Assembly: GCF_029029505.1 (NCBI RefSeq)
Contig: NZ_JAKJSD010000022.1
Location: 1 to 64,000, forward strand
From: Ancylomarina sp. DW003
GTDB lineage: Bacteria; Bacteroidota; Bacteroidia; Bacteroidales; Marinifilaceae
DNA: 64,000 nt
Direction of reading: 5' to 3'
The translations under genes and the position numbers were made by a program. Shown here piece after piece: positions 1 through 8,256 of the stretch. Each line of letters starts with the position of its first letter. Positions within the stretch are counted from its first letter, which is position 1. Under the pieces are notes generated by a model. That model saw only the letters and a program-made list of their open reading frames with translations, was not told the DNA's origin and did no database searches.

Positions 1-13
1 CTCTCGACAGAAA

Positions 14-40
14 AAAGGAGACCTGGTATTGGTCTCCTTT
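14..40 (-). terminator. Rho-independent terminator after the first lipoprotein gene
   Basis: A perfect 10-bp inverted repeat (AAAGGAGACC / GGTCTCCTTT, 7-nt loop) is followed on the minus strand by a run of six T. It lies about 45 bp past the stop of the minus-strand lipoprotein gene, the right place and orientation to end that transcript. Confidence 0.85.
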
Positions 41-86
41 ATGATAATTTAATATTCTTCGATTCTAATAATATCGTATAGTAGTT

Positions 87-608
87 CTATATTTTACGCC
101 CCCAAAACGTCAATTCATGTTCTTCCGTCGTGTAATTGAAATCATCGTACTTGGCGTAATAAAACTTTAAAGAACTACTTTCTTTTTCAAATTTGCCACT
201 GAATTCCTGGTTATTATACTTAACCTCACCCGTGCCAATCAATGCAGCTGTTTCTTCATCCAACGGATAAGGAACTGCTCCTTCAGGTACCTGGATTGTA
301 ATTGGCGCTAAATCAAAATATAATGCAGAGGTTGTTTCAGTTACATTAACACCTTTATAGCTGCCAATTATGATGCTTTTGGGATTAGTTTTGTCAATAC
401 TTATCACTAAGTCCGTATCTGAATTTTCACTATAGCTTATAGAACTCCCATTATATCTTGTATAAAACAATGTCCCGGTGTAAGTGCCAACCATTTGTTC
501 TCGATAATCAGTTTTTGGTTTTACATCTTCTGTGTCATCGCTATCACTGCCACATGCAGCAAATAGCAGACATAAGCATAAAGTAAGTCCTAAGTGTAAT
601 TTTTTCAT
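87..608 (-). CDS. Hypothetical lipoprotein
   Basis: 173-residue exported protein with a type II signal peptide: basic start, hydrophobic stretch, and a lipobox ending LFAAC with Cys19, followed by a Ser/Asp-rich linker (GSDSDD) typical of Bacteroidota surface lipoproteins. The mature part is beta-strand rich (alternating hydrophobic and polar residues, many Thr/Ser/Tyr), suggesting a small beta-sandwich or lipocalin-like fold, but I do not recognise a family. It stands alone: terminator downstream and a gene-poor region upstream, so it is probably transcribed from its own promoter just beyond base 608. Function unknown. Confidence 0.8.
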   Translation of the reverse strand: MKKLHLGLTLCLCLLFAACGSDSDDTEDVKPKTDYREQMVGTYTGTLFYTRYNGSSISYSENSDTDLVISIDKTNPKSIIIGSYKGVNVTETTSALYFDLAPITIQVPEGAVPYPLDEETAALIGTGEVKYNNQEFSGKFEKESSSLKFYYAKYDDFNYTTEEHELTFWGRKI

Positions 609-923
609 ATTTAATTATATTAGATAAGTCGTCAAATATAAAAAAAAACAATGTATAACAAGATACTTACTTAGTAAAAGGTTTTGAAAAAAAGAAAATT
701 TTGCCGTTAGTATCGCTAAAATAGAAATTAATAAATTAGAGCCGTTGTTTCAACTTATTTTTAGATCCTCTATTTATATGATTTTCTACAATCATAATAC
801 ACTTGCTTATTATGATCTATATAAAATAAATCAATCCAATAATAAGTCTTGCAGATAATCGTTACAATTTTATACATCACTTGGTATAAGTATGTTGAGA
901 GGCTTCATTTTAATTAAGAGTTT

Positions 924-1360
924 TTACAGGTTTAGAGGCATACTTACTTTGCCATATAGTATGTTTATCGGGGCATCTATGGTTCTTTTAGATCTATCAA
1001 TTAGCAAGTTCACATAGTTTATAATGCTTATTTCATTGATATAATACAAATTACTTTTGTCATATACACCTCAGCTCGCAATCGATTATTATCCGCAGCA
1101 TTGGCATAACAAATCATCGCAATTGTCAAAGGATATGTTTTTTCAAGTAACCTTGTTTTTACTTGTCATCTTTTCATTCTGCAACCAGTCATAAGGAGCA
1201 TCTTTAATTGCAATAAAGCTCGTAAATTTTGGAAGTCTTCTTTAAACTTATCAATTGCCTCTATTGCAAATTTATCCTTGTCGTATACCGAAGTATAATT
1301 GTCAAATATATTTTCTATTTGGCTATATGTGTTTAGTTTGGCTTTGCCATCCTTATCCAT
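924..1360 (-). pseudogene. Frameshifted remnant of a small Bacteroidota hypothetical gene
   Basis: The intact 5' part (1166-1360) encodes about 64 residues beginning MDKDGKAKLNTYSQ, which resembles the start of a roughly 200-residue helical hypothetical protein that I recall from Bacteroidota genomes. Reading continues only by switching frame: a second frame at about 1025-1145 gives a stretch containing YANAADNNRLRAEV, and a third at about 924-1030 gives LLIDRSKRTIDAPINIL, both fitting the later parts of such a protein. At least two frameshifts or small deletions are needed, so I call it a pseudogene. Family match is from memory and is uncertain. Confidence 0.4.
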
Positions 1361-1827
1361 GGAATTTTCAATTGTCTTGAGTCAATGTTTTATTTTGTTC
1401 ATAATAAAGTTATCAATAAATACTTAAATTCATCTTGTTATTGTAAAATTTAAAAATCTGTTAATAAAAATTGTGATAGAATATCGAATAAAAAAGAAGG
1501 TCTTATTATTTATATGGGATTCATATTTATAGCCATTCAAGCTGTTGGGGAAAGTAAAGCTTTCATATGGTGAAATAGAGACTTTATAGAAATGTATTTA
1601 GTCTATTCCCAGGCTTGTATAGAGCTATTCGAACCTTAATAAGCGTGTTCTTAATTTCAATTAATTGAATAAAAAATATGAAAGTTATAGCTTTGGGATT
1701 AAAACTATTTGCTTCGGAGATCATTTAGTAAACGTTGTGGAGCATAAATTTAGATCAAATTTTATTGATACAGGCACCCTTGTTTTACAATAGTCTTCTA
1801 ATTCGATTATAGATGAACTAAGCACAA

Positions 1828-1854
1828 AAAAAGACGCCCCTGGTGAGTCTTTTT
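1828..1854 (-). terminator. Terminator of the AAA ATPase gene
   Basis: Inverted repeat AAAAAGAC / GTCTTTTT with an 11-nt GC-richer loop. On the minus strand the hairpin ends in a T-run. It sits 25 bp downstream of the ATPase stop codon. Confidence 0.65.
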
Positions 1855-1879
1855 ATATTATGAAGTGCTTATTGGTCTG

Positions 1880-2626
1880 TTAATTCAAGCAAGCATCGGT
1901 TTCTTTATTCTCTTGGACAAAGCTATCTTTTTTCTTAAGTTCCGATACAATAATATTGTTTTTGACTGTGGTAAAAACAATATCTTGCGCCTCTGCATAT
2001 GAAATATCGTACTTGCGATCCACTTGTCGGTATTCTTCCGGGTACTTTGCCAGCAGTTTATTGTAAAAACCATCAAGTAATTCCTTGCTTGGGTTTCTGA
2101 ATTCCAATTTCAACTCGAATCTGCGAAGTAGGGCAGAGTCAATCATATCTATCTGATTGGTTGCAGCAATAATAATAGAATGTTTCGGCAACGAATCGAT
2201 AAGCTGAAGCATGGTGTTCACCACACGTTTCATCTCATTACTATCGGTATTGTCATAATCACGCTCCTTGCCCAATGAATCAAACTCATCGAAGAATAGT
2301 ACAGCCTCTTGCGATTCAACCAAACGAAAAGCCGAAGCAATATTTGCCGAAGTTTCGCCCAATTTTGAAGAGACAATACCGCCCAGGTTGATGACTTTGA
2401 TTTTTTTACCAAGCTTACGAGCAATAGCACGTGCAGTCATGGTTTTACCACAACCACTTTTACCATGAAGTAGAAGTTTGTTGCTTAAAGGGAGATTGTA
2501 CTTCGATAGGATATCGCAATGCTCATATTCACGTAAAAATTGGTGAATTTCCCCACCTAGTTTTTCATCAAAAACGACATCTTCGAAAACGACATGACCC
2601 CTGTTGGGAACATATAATCTATCCAT
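1880..2626 (-). CDS. AAA-family ATPase (SpoVK/FtsH-type AAA module)
   Basis: 248-residue single-module AAA ATPase. Visible motifs in order: Walker A GKSGCGKT (55-62), pore-loop-like region after it, Walker B VLFFDE (109-114), sensor-1 Asn in ATN (157) and paired arginines ALLRR (168-169) as arginine finger. The N-terminus is short (about 50 residues), with no protease domain, membrane segment or recognisable substrate-binding domain, so it probably works as a cytosolic remodelling ATPase with an unknown client. It is the last minus-strand gene after bioD, about 120 bp away, and has its own terminator. Co-transcription with the biotin genes is possible but not shown. Family assignment is secure, role is not. 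Confidence 0.85.
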   Translation of the reverse strand: MDRLYVPNRGHVVFEDVVFDEKLGGEIHQFLREYEHCDILSKYNLPLSNKLLLHGKSGCGKTMTARAIARKLGKKIKVINLGGIVSSKLGETSANIASAFRLVESQEAVLFFDEFDSLGKERDYDNTDSNEMKRVVNTMLQLIDSLPKHSIIIAATNQIDMIDSALLRRFELKLEFRNPSKELLDGFYNKLLAKYPEEYRQVDRKYDISYAEAQDIVFTTVKNNIIVSELKKKDSFVQENKETDACLN

Positions 2627-2746
2627 TTCTTGTTATATTTTGTGTTGTTGTATTAGACTGCAAACCTACATCTTTTTTGCAATAGAATTTCAGTTTAACA
2701 ACATATTTTAACTAAAGCTAATAAGAAGTACTATGGGGCAAAGTGG

Positions 2747-3427
2747 TTATATATTGAAAAGAGGAGAGAAGTCTACCTCAGGAGATTCTCCAATCTTAAA
2801 TTCAGGAATCTCAACCACAGGACAATCATAACCGTATTTCTTCAAATAAGTTTTAAAAACATGGATTGAATCTTCAAGAATCACATCGCTATTATTAGGG
2901 TAGTGATTATATACCAAGCCATGAATAGGAAGTTTACGATTTGCTGCCAACTCCAATGTCATGAGTGTGTGGTTTATACTACCCAATTTAGATGATGTAA
3001 TAAGAATTAAAGGATGTTTCTTTTCTTCCAGATAATCGATAAGGGAATAGTCTAAAGTAATGGGCACATGAATACCGCCAACACCTTCTATTAGCAGAGT
3101 ATCGAATTCAGCTTGTAGCTTCTTAGTCGATTCATTTATCACCGCCATATCTATTTCCTTACCATCAATTTTGGCTGCTAAATGCGGAGAAGCAGGGTAA
3201 GTGAATACATAAGGACAAGTTGTACCATCCTTATCAACTTCAAAAGGTTCTACACCCATAATATCGCGATGAGCAAGAATATCTTCAGAAATACCAACAC
3301 AACCCGTTTGAGCAAGTTTTTGAGTCATAACCTTCACTTTTCTATCAAGAAGGTATTTCGCCATTAAGCCAGTAGCAAAGGTTTTACCTGCGTCAGTATC
3401 AATTCCAGTAATAAAATAAGTGCTCAT
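2747..3427 (-). CDS. bioD: Dethiobiotin synthetase
   Basis: 226-residue ATP-dependent dethiobiotin synthetase, which closes the ureido ring on 7,8-diaminopelargonic acid using CO2, the penultimate step of biotin synthesis. The N-terminus carries the P-loop GIDTDAGKT (8-16) with the BioD-type DAGKT; the stretch LLIEGVGGIHVPI matches the second conserved BioD block (EGAGG-like), and the length is standard. It is the last biotin gene of the cluster read bioA-bioF-bioG-bioC-orf-bioD. The spacer before it (about 45 bp) contains an AT-rich tandem repeat. Cytosolic enzyme. Confidence 0.95.
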   Translation of the reverse strand: MSTYFITGIDTDAGKTFATGLMAKYLLDRKVKVMTQKLAQTGCVGISEDILAHRDIMGVEPFEVDKDGTTCPYVFTYPASPHLAAKIDGKEIDMAVINESTKKLQAEFDTLLIEGVGGIHVPITLDYSLIDYLEEKKHPLILITSSKLGSINHTLMTLELAANRKLPIHGLVYNHYPNNSDVILEDSIHVFKTYLKKYGYDCPVVEIPEFKIGESPEVDFSPLFNI

Positions 3428-3435
3428 GTTTAATT

Positions 3436-3465
3436 TACGATTTTTGATTTGCGATTTTTGAATGA
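3436..3465. repeat. Short tandem repeat in the bioD upstream spacer
   Basis: Two and a half copies of a CGATTTTTGA-type unit stand in tandem between bioD and the preceding 120-codon gene. Probably a small intergenic repeat; no function assigned. Confidence 0.4.
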
Positions 3466-3471
3466 GGTTAA

Positions 3472-3834
3472 CTAGAAACTATAAGTGTCAAATTCTTCAA
3501 TATCTATCAGAACATTGTTTTTTATTTGTACATCTACATAAATGATATGTTCTGCTTCCTGAAATTCTATATCAAGTTTTTTAAAATAGTGTTTTTCACT
3601 ACTTCCGAAACTCGAAAGTAATCCAGTTATCACAAACATCTCAGGAATGAATGGTATTCTATATTTGAGTTTCTCACTTATTGTAAGATTAGAAATACCG
3701 CAGGCTTGCATTTCGTTGGAACTATAGTGTTCTGTTAATAATCTATTAAGGACTTTCTCACTCATATGTTGCGTGTATAAGTGCAGGCCAACTATTATTA
3801 GAATTGTAGTCAGAATGATGATATTATAGATCAT
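3472..3834 (-). CDS. Unknown small membrane-anchored protein inside the biotin cluster
   Basis: 120 residues. Residues 1-17 (MIYNIIILTTILIIVGL) form one hydrophobic N-terminal helix, followed by a soluble domain that starts QHMSEKVLNRLL. The C-terminal part (IEFQEAEHIIYVDVQIKNNVLIDIEEFDTYSF) looks like two beta-strands. It starts 2 bp after the bioC stop codon, so it is almost certainly co-translated with bioC and co-transcribed with bioD. It is not a recognised biotin gene. It could be a hitch-hiker or an accessory factor; nothing in the sequence decides this. Confidence 0.7.
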   Translation of the reverse strand: MIYNIIILTTILIIVGLHLYTQHMSEKVLNRLLTEHYSSNEMQACGISNLTISEKLKYRIPFIPEMFVITGLLSSFGSSEKHYFKKLDIEFQEAEHIIYVDVQIKNNVLIDIEEFDTYSF

Positions 3835-3836
3835 TA

Positions 3837-4607
3837 CTATTCATTAATTGATTTCGGTTTTGCAATAAAGTAGATTGGCTGATAACTTAAAGGGACACCC
3901 AATTCAGTTCCATAGAGATCTTTATAACGTTCTTCGAAATTCTTTAGGTCCGTTTTAGTCCAAACTTTTCCGGGTAAACCGTTTACGCCTGTTCGTTTCA
4001 TATGATGCAAAACGCCAATAGGTTCAGGAAAATGACGTGTGATAATTTCTTTCTCACTCCAAACCACATCGAAATATTTTTCCAACAAACGCAAGTGTTC
4101 ATTATAGGTTAAATAATCTAAGCCGCTGCCATCTACCGAACGAATCTCACGGTAGTTTTCAGGACCAAAACTACTGAAAGCAAGGAAGCCATTAGGATTT
4201 AAGGCTTTTGCACATTTTTCGAGAAAGGCATCCAAATTATTAAACCATTGAAAGGTTGAACCAGAAAGAATTAAATCGAACTTCTGGGGAAACGCCTTGG
4301 TTTCAATATCGCCTGCCATGAATTGAATCTTGGGGTTGAGTGATTCAAGTAAAGGAGCGTATTCTTCAACAATATCATTTGCCAGATAAGTATCGGCATC
4401 GAAAAACTGAAAATATTTCTCGGTAAGCACAGCTGGTCCGCAACCTATCTCAAGAATAGAGCTGTGATGTTCGGGACAGCGCCACCTCATCTCAGCTATA
4501 AGCCTAGAAGCAATGGCTTCTTGAACAATGGCGTACTTGCGATAGGTGGTGATGCTTTTCACAAAACCCTTTTGTACTTTATCCTTATTTATTTTTTGTT
4601 GATGCAC
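3837..4607 (-). CDS. bioC: Malonyl-ACP O-methyltransferase
   Basis: 256-residue class I SAM-dependent methyltransferase. Motif I is ILEIGCGPAVL (51-61) and the later D-rich motif FDLILSGSTFQWF (about 110-122) contains the Gln-Trp-Phe run typical of BioC. BioC methylates the free carboxyl of malonyl-ACP so that fatty-acid synthase can build pimeloyl-ACP methyl ester. The N-terminal stretch (DKDKVQKGFVKSITTYRKYA) matches the BioC lead-in. Its partner esterase bioG lies immediately upstream in transcription, 88 bp away. Cytosolic. Assignment strong because motif, length and neighbours agree. Confidence 0.93.
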   Translation of the reverse strand: MHQQKINKDKVQKGFVKSITTYRKYAIVQEAIASRLIAEMRWRCPEHHSSILEIGCGPAVLTEKYFQFFDADTYLANDIVEEYAPLLESLNPKIQFMAGDIETKAFPQKFDLILSGSTFQWFNNLDAFLEKCAKALNPNGFLAFSSFGPENYREIRSVDGSGLDYLTYNEHLRLLEKYFDVVWSEKEIITRHFPEPIGVLHHMKRTGVNGLPGKVWTKTDLKNFEERYKDLYGTELGVPLSYQPIYFIAKPKSINE

Positions 4608-4650
4608 TATCTGTTTATTTACTATTTAATCACGCCTAGACGGAATTCGT

Positions 4651-4676
4651 TTCACACTTCGGCTCCGCTTAGTGAA
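4651..4676. repeat. REP-like palindromic unit between bioG and bioC
   Basis: 26-bp imperfect palindrome with ends TTCAC / GTGAA and a GC-rich core (CTTCGGCTCCGC) that contrasts with the AT-rich surroundings. Its form matches the short interspersed palindromes common in Bacteroidota spacers. It may act as an mRNA stabiliser or attenuator between bioG and bioC. Confidence 0.5.
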
Positions 4677-4695
4677 CATTCAGACCTTTTGACCT

Positions 4696-5370
4696 TTAAG
4701 ACTTTTCGACCTTAAGTATCTCATCCCATGTATTCCATTCAGAAAAACAAAAATGGGGAAGATCAATGACCGTTTTTTGAGATTTGTTCTCCCAAGCCTT
4801 CTCCAGGTTCTTAAACGGGAAAATCATATCTCTGGACGAAAGTAATACCTTATCGAAGATATCCCAAGTAATGTTCTTATCCAAAATCATGTTTTGCAAA
4901 CAGATTAATTCTTCCTTTTGATCTTCAAGAGTACGCTGTGGCTGATGTTCTGCAAAACTGGTATAGCCTGATCGTCCACCACACATACGCATAAAGAATT
5001 TATCTCGTCCTCTTTCGTTTAATCCATCAATTGTCCCTTGAAATATAGCCGTAGGAATTCCCTTTGTATCATCAATGGGAGATAGGCTTCCATTTATCGC
5101 AATTCGACTTGTAAATAATTCGCTATCATCTTTGAAAAGGATAGAGCTTACATAAACGCCCAATGACCAAGCTATCAAAGAGCCTTCCTGATAAAGTTTG
5201 AGTTCATTTAGAATATCTGTGAGATTGCTTATATCTCGATAATCGTAACAAATCAAGACATCGTATTCTTTCGAATCGATTCTACTGAAAGGGATTTCGT
5301 CGCAACCCCAGCCACTCATAAAGAGGATGAGTTTAGACTTATTAGATTTGTGTAGGTATTTTAGTTTCAT
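4696..5370 (-). CDS. bioG: Pimeloyl-ACP methyl ester esterase, BioG type
   Basis: 224-residue alpha/beta-hydrolase of the DUF452/BioG family, which removes the methyl group from pimeloyl-ACP methyl ester and so ends chain elongation. The nucleophile elbow is AWSLG with Ser69; a C-terminal LPHFCFSEW supplies His206, and the N-terminal LFMSGWGCD is the oxyanion-side motif characteristic of BioG. The gene lies between bioF and bioC, as expected for the free-standing BioC/BioG route (a BioH analogue). It is separated from bioF by 190 bp containing a palindromic repeat element. Cytosolic. Confidence 0.92.
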   Translation of the reverse strand: MKLKYLHKSNKSKLILFMSGWGCDEIPFSRIDSKEYDVLICYDYRDISNLTDILNELKLYQEGSLIAWSLGVYVSSILFKDDSELFTSRIAINGSLSPIDDTKGIPTAIFQGTIDGLNERGRDKFFMRMCGGRSGYTSFAEHQPQRTLEDQKEELICLQNMILDKNITWDIFDKVLLSSRDMIFPFKNLEKAWENKSQKTVIDLPHFCFSEWNTWDEILKVEKS

Positions 5371-5411
5371 TTCGATTCAATCATTTTAGTGTAGATTTTA
5401 ATTTCAAGGCT

Positions 5412-5547
5412 ACACCCTTTTGCCTGCTGGCATTTTCCCTGAAAGGGAAAATATACTTAGTTTAATGTACAATATTAATTCAAAATCCAGTTTTTCTCTC
5501 TCTCTCTCTCTCCTTATAGGGGAAATGTCCGAAGGACAGAGGGGTGT
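5412..5547. mobile_element. MITE/REP-doublet-like element between bioF and bioG
   Basis: About 136 bp bounded by imperfect terminal inverted repeats. The left end (5412-5440) starts ACACCC and ends ATTTTCCCT; the right end (5518-5547) is its inverted counterpart, starting AGGGGAAAT and ending GGGGTGT. Each end contains its own small hairpin (GCC-tgct-GGC on the left, GTCC-gaa-GGAC on the right). The interior holds a further perfect hairpin (ATTTTCCC 5432-5439 / GGGAAAAT 5445-5452) and a TC dinucleotide run (5495-5512). There is no coding capacity. The structure fits a non-autonomous palindromic element such as a REP doublet moved by a distant REP-associated transposase. Confidence 0.6.
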
Positions 5548-5560
5548 TCTGCATTTATAA

Positions 5561-6706
5561 TCAAGAATTAATCGATGATTGTAAATCTTTAATTACCTCG
5601 GGTAGTTCTTTTAAATCATCCCATTTCATATCAGCTGAAAGAGATAATCGTACCCGAGCTGTATTGGGTGGTACAGATGGCGGACGAATAGGGAAGACCA
5701 AATAGCCTAGCTTTTGTAGTTGCTCAGCTAAGTGCTTGCATGTTTCACTATCACCAACTTTAATTGGAATAATATTGGAATTACCTCCAGTTTCAATACC
5801 TGCTTCTAATATCGCTTTTCTAAATCGATTCGATAGACTTTGCAAATGTTCTCGTTCTTTTTGCATACACAGGCTTTGTTTCAGAATCTGAAGATTCCAA
5901 GCGATGCTAATAGGAGGCAAAGCGGTCGTAAATATGAGCGAACGCATCTTGTTTATCAGATAGTCTTTGATAATCGCATTACAAACGAGGTAGGCACCCA
6001 CGGAATTCATTGCTTTGCCAAATGTTCCCACCAGCAGATCGATTTGTGAAAGGCAGTTCTGTTCTTCTGCAATTCCTAGTCCTTTCTCACCTCGTGTGCC
6101 CAAGGCGTGTGCCTCATCAATATAGAGTAGGCAATTGTACTTTTCTTTAATTTGAATCAGTTGAAGTAGATCAGCAACATCGCCATCCATACTAAAAATA
6201 GATTCACTAATTATAAAAACACGTTTGTATTGATTTCGATATTTTTCTAGTAAGCGCTCCAGGTGTGCATAATCGAGATGCTTATAACGATGATAATCCG
6301 CATCGCTCAGTTTAATGCCATCAATAATACTGGCATGGTTGAGTTTATCAGATAAAATAAGATCTCCTTTTGAGGCCAAAGCAGGCAAAATTCCAATATT
6401 GGCGTGATAACCGGAATTAAAAAAGAGGGCAGGAGAACCAAATTGCTTTTCAAGCTCATTTTCCAACTCCTGATAGGCTTGGAAATTACCCGTAAGTAGG
6501 CGAGAAGAGCCCGAACCCATTCCTTTTTCCTCAGGAATAGAAAGACCAAGCTTGGCTATGCCCATATAATCGTTCGAAGACATATTGAGCTTAAACTGAT
6601 TTTCATCGATCTGTTTTAAAGATCTCAGATTACCCGTTTTATTTAGCTTGTCTAGTTCGTTTTGATAAGATTTTAAAATATCATTCATAGTTGAATAATT
6701 AACCAC
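5561..6706 (-). CDS. bioF: 8-amino-7-oxononanoate synthase
   Basis: 381-residue PLP enzyme of the alpha-oxoamine synthase family that condenses pimeloyl-ACP (or -CoA) with alanine. Conserved landmarks: FFNSGYHANIG (substrate/PLP region), DEAHALGTRG (PLP aspartate about 197) and the Schiff-base lysine in VGTFGKAMNS (Lys231). The paralogous serine palmitoyltransferase elsewhere in this window shares the fold, but this copy is shorter and sits among biotin genes, so BioF is the right call. A second possible start is Met7 (6688). Cytosolic. Confidence 0.95.
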   Translation of the reverse strand: MVNYSTMNDILKSYQNELDKLNKTGNLRSLKQIDENQFKLNMSSNDYMGIAKLGLSIPEEKGMGSGSSRLLTGNFQAYQELENELEKQFGSPALFFNSGYHANIGILPALASKGDLILSDKLNHASIIDGIKLSDADYHRYKHLDYAHLERLLEKYRNQYKRVFIISESIFSMDGDVADLLQLIQIKEKYNCLLYIDEAHALGTRGEKGLGIAEEQNCLSQIDLLVGTFGKAMNSVGAYLVCNAIIKDYLINKMRSLIFTTALPPISIAWNLQILKQSLCMQKEREHLQSLSNRFRKAILEAGIETGGNSNIIPIKVGDSETCKHLAEQLQKLGYLVFPIRPPSVPPNTARVRLSLSADMKWDDLKELPEVIKDLQSSINS

Positions 6707-6879
6707 AGATTACACTAACATGTTAATGAGCTTGCGAGTAGATTTTCACAAATTATTTTTTGATCATACTTAATCAGCGTCGTTCAGTCTCAATATTTTA
6801 ATTATGTACTAACAACTCAATCAGAACCTAATAAACATCGTAATTCGTAATTGACCATTCGTAATTTTTAATCCACAAT

Positions 6880-8166
6880 TCACTGCATGCTCACAACTTC
6901 AATCATGCTCTGACACAAAGTTCGTAAATCCTTTTCAGATATTACAAAAGGTGGCATAATATATACATTTTTACCAAATGGACGAACCCAAATACCCGCA
7001 TCAACAAATTGCTTTTGAATTATGGCCATGTTTACCGCTTCTTTCATTTCTATAACACCAATAGCACCCAGAATTCTCACATCTGCAACCTGAGTTAGTT
7101 TCGCCGCAGATTTTAGTTCATCTTTAATTATACCTTCAATGGTATCAATTTTTTGTTTCCAGTTTGAGTCAAGCAATAGATTGATACTGGCAACACCAAC
7201 GGCACAAGCCAATGGGTTACCCATAAAGGTAGGGCCATGCATAAAACAACCAGGTGATCCTTGCGATATGCCATCGCTTACCTTTTGATTTGCAAGTGTG
7301 GCAGCGAAACTCATATAACCACCTGTGATGGCTTTTCCTACACACATGATATCTGGTGAAATGCCAGCGTGTTCACAAGCAAAGAGTTTACCTGATCGAC
7401 CAAAGCCTGTTGCGATCTCATCTACAATCAATAAAATATTGTGTTTGTCGCAAAGCTCACGAACTTCTTTTAAATATTGTGGGTGATAGAATCGCATACC
7501 ACCAGCACCTTGAACGATAGGTTCTAAAATGATAGCGGCTAGTTCATCCTGATATTGCTCAATGGCTTCTTGCATGGGGCGAATATCTTTCTCATCCCAT
7601 TCATCGTAGTAGTCACAGAGTGGGGCGTCAACAAAATGATTGATTGGTAGCACGCCAGTGAATATCTCGTGCATTCCAGTAACCGGATCGCAAACCGACA
7701 TGGCGTTGAAAGTATCTCCATGATAGCCAGAACGAATACTTAAGAACTTATTCTTTTTAGCTTGCCCCTTTGTAAACCAGTATTGCATGGCCATTTTCAT
7801 TCCAACCTCAACTGAAACAGAACCCGAATCTGCAAAGAAAACCTTATCTAAACCTTCTGGGCTAATCTCAACCAATAGTTTAGCCAATTCAATCGCTGGT
7901 TTATGCGTAATACCGCCGAACATCACATGAGACATATCAGCCACTTGAGATTCTATGGCTTTGTTTAAAACAGGGTGGTTGTAACCATGCACGGCACACC
8001 ACCATGACGACATGCCATCAATAATTTCACGCCCATCGTTTAATTCCAGTCGAACCCCATTGGCCGAAGCAACAGGATAAACAGGTAGCGGATTTTCCAT
8101 TGAGGTATATGGATGCCAAATATGTTCCTTGTCAAACTTTAAATCTTCTTCTGTGATTGTACTCAT
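6880..8166 (-). CDS. bioA: Adenosylmethionine-8-amino-7-oxononanoate aminotransferase
   Basis: Class III PLP aminotransferase that makes 7,8-diaminopelargonic acid with SAM as amino donor. Motifs: HIWHPYTSM at the start, [37 protein letters not shown] and the PLP lysine in [10 protein letters not shown] place the start at 8166 (MSTITEEDL), which gives 428 residues, the usual BioA length; the frame is open to an ATG at 8229, but the extra 21 residues do not resemble BioA. First gene of the biotin cluster; the next, bioF, is 173 bp on. Cytosolic. Confidence 0.95.
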   Translation of the reverse strand: MSTITEEDLKFDKEHIWHPYTSMENPLPVYPVASANGVRLELNDGREIIDGMSSWWCAVHGYNHPVLNKAIESQVADMSHVMFGGITHKPAIELAKLLVEISPEGLDKVFFADSGSVSVEVGMKMAMQYWFTKGQAKKNKFLSIRSGYHGDTFNAMSVCDPVTGMHEIFTGVLPINHFVDAPLCDYYDEWDEKDIRPMQEAIEQYQDELAAIILEPIVQGAGGMRFYHPQYLKEVRELCDKHNILLIVDEIATGFGRSGKLFACEHAGISPDIMCVGKAITGGYMSFAATLANQKVSDGISQGSPGCFMHGPTFMGNPLACAVGVASINLLLDSNWKQKIDTIEGIIKDELKSAAKLTQVADVRILGAIGVIEMKEAVNMAIIQKQFVDAGIWVRPFGKNVYIMPPFVISEKDLRTLCQSMIEVVSMQ

Positions 8167-8256
8167 ATTGTTCATTCGTAAATTCGGCATAAAGCTAGGA
8201 TTTCTAACTCTAATAGAAATAAAGTACAAGATGTTTTTCGGAAGTTTTTATAGGTA

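Larger units (their letters stand above)
609..1879. other. Gene-poor, decayed region
   Basis: 1.27 kb of very AT-rich DNA without an intact gene. It holds a frameshifted gene remnant (924-1360, minus strand) and the terminator of the AAA ATPase gene near 1840. On the plus strand around 1670-1795 there is a short open stretch containing FIDTG, reminiscent of the active-site motif of retropepsin-like aspartyl proteases but cut by stops; I treat it as possible debris only. The stretch reads as a former gene region in decay. Confidence 0.5.

Noticed and set aside
1670-1795. Plus-strand stretch with FIDTG resembling an aspartyl-protease active site
   Set aside because: Only about 40 codons, with stops on both sides and no further conserved block; too short to call a gene or a clear pseudogene.
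5495-5512. TC dinucleotide run as a phase-variation switch for bioG
   Set aside because: It is intergenic and inside a repeat element, not in a coding sequence, and no promoter elements flank it; variable length is possible but a switch is not supported.
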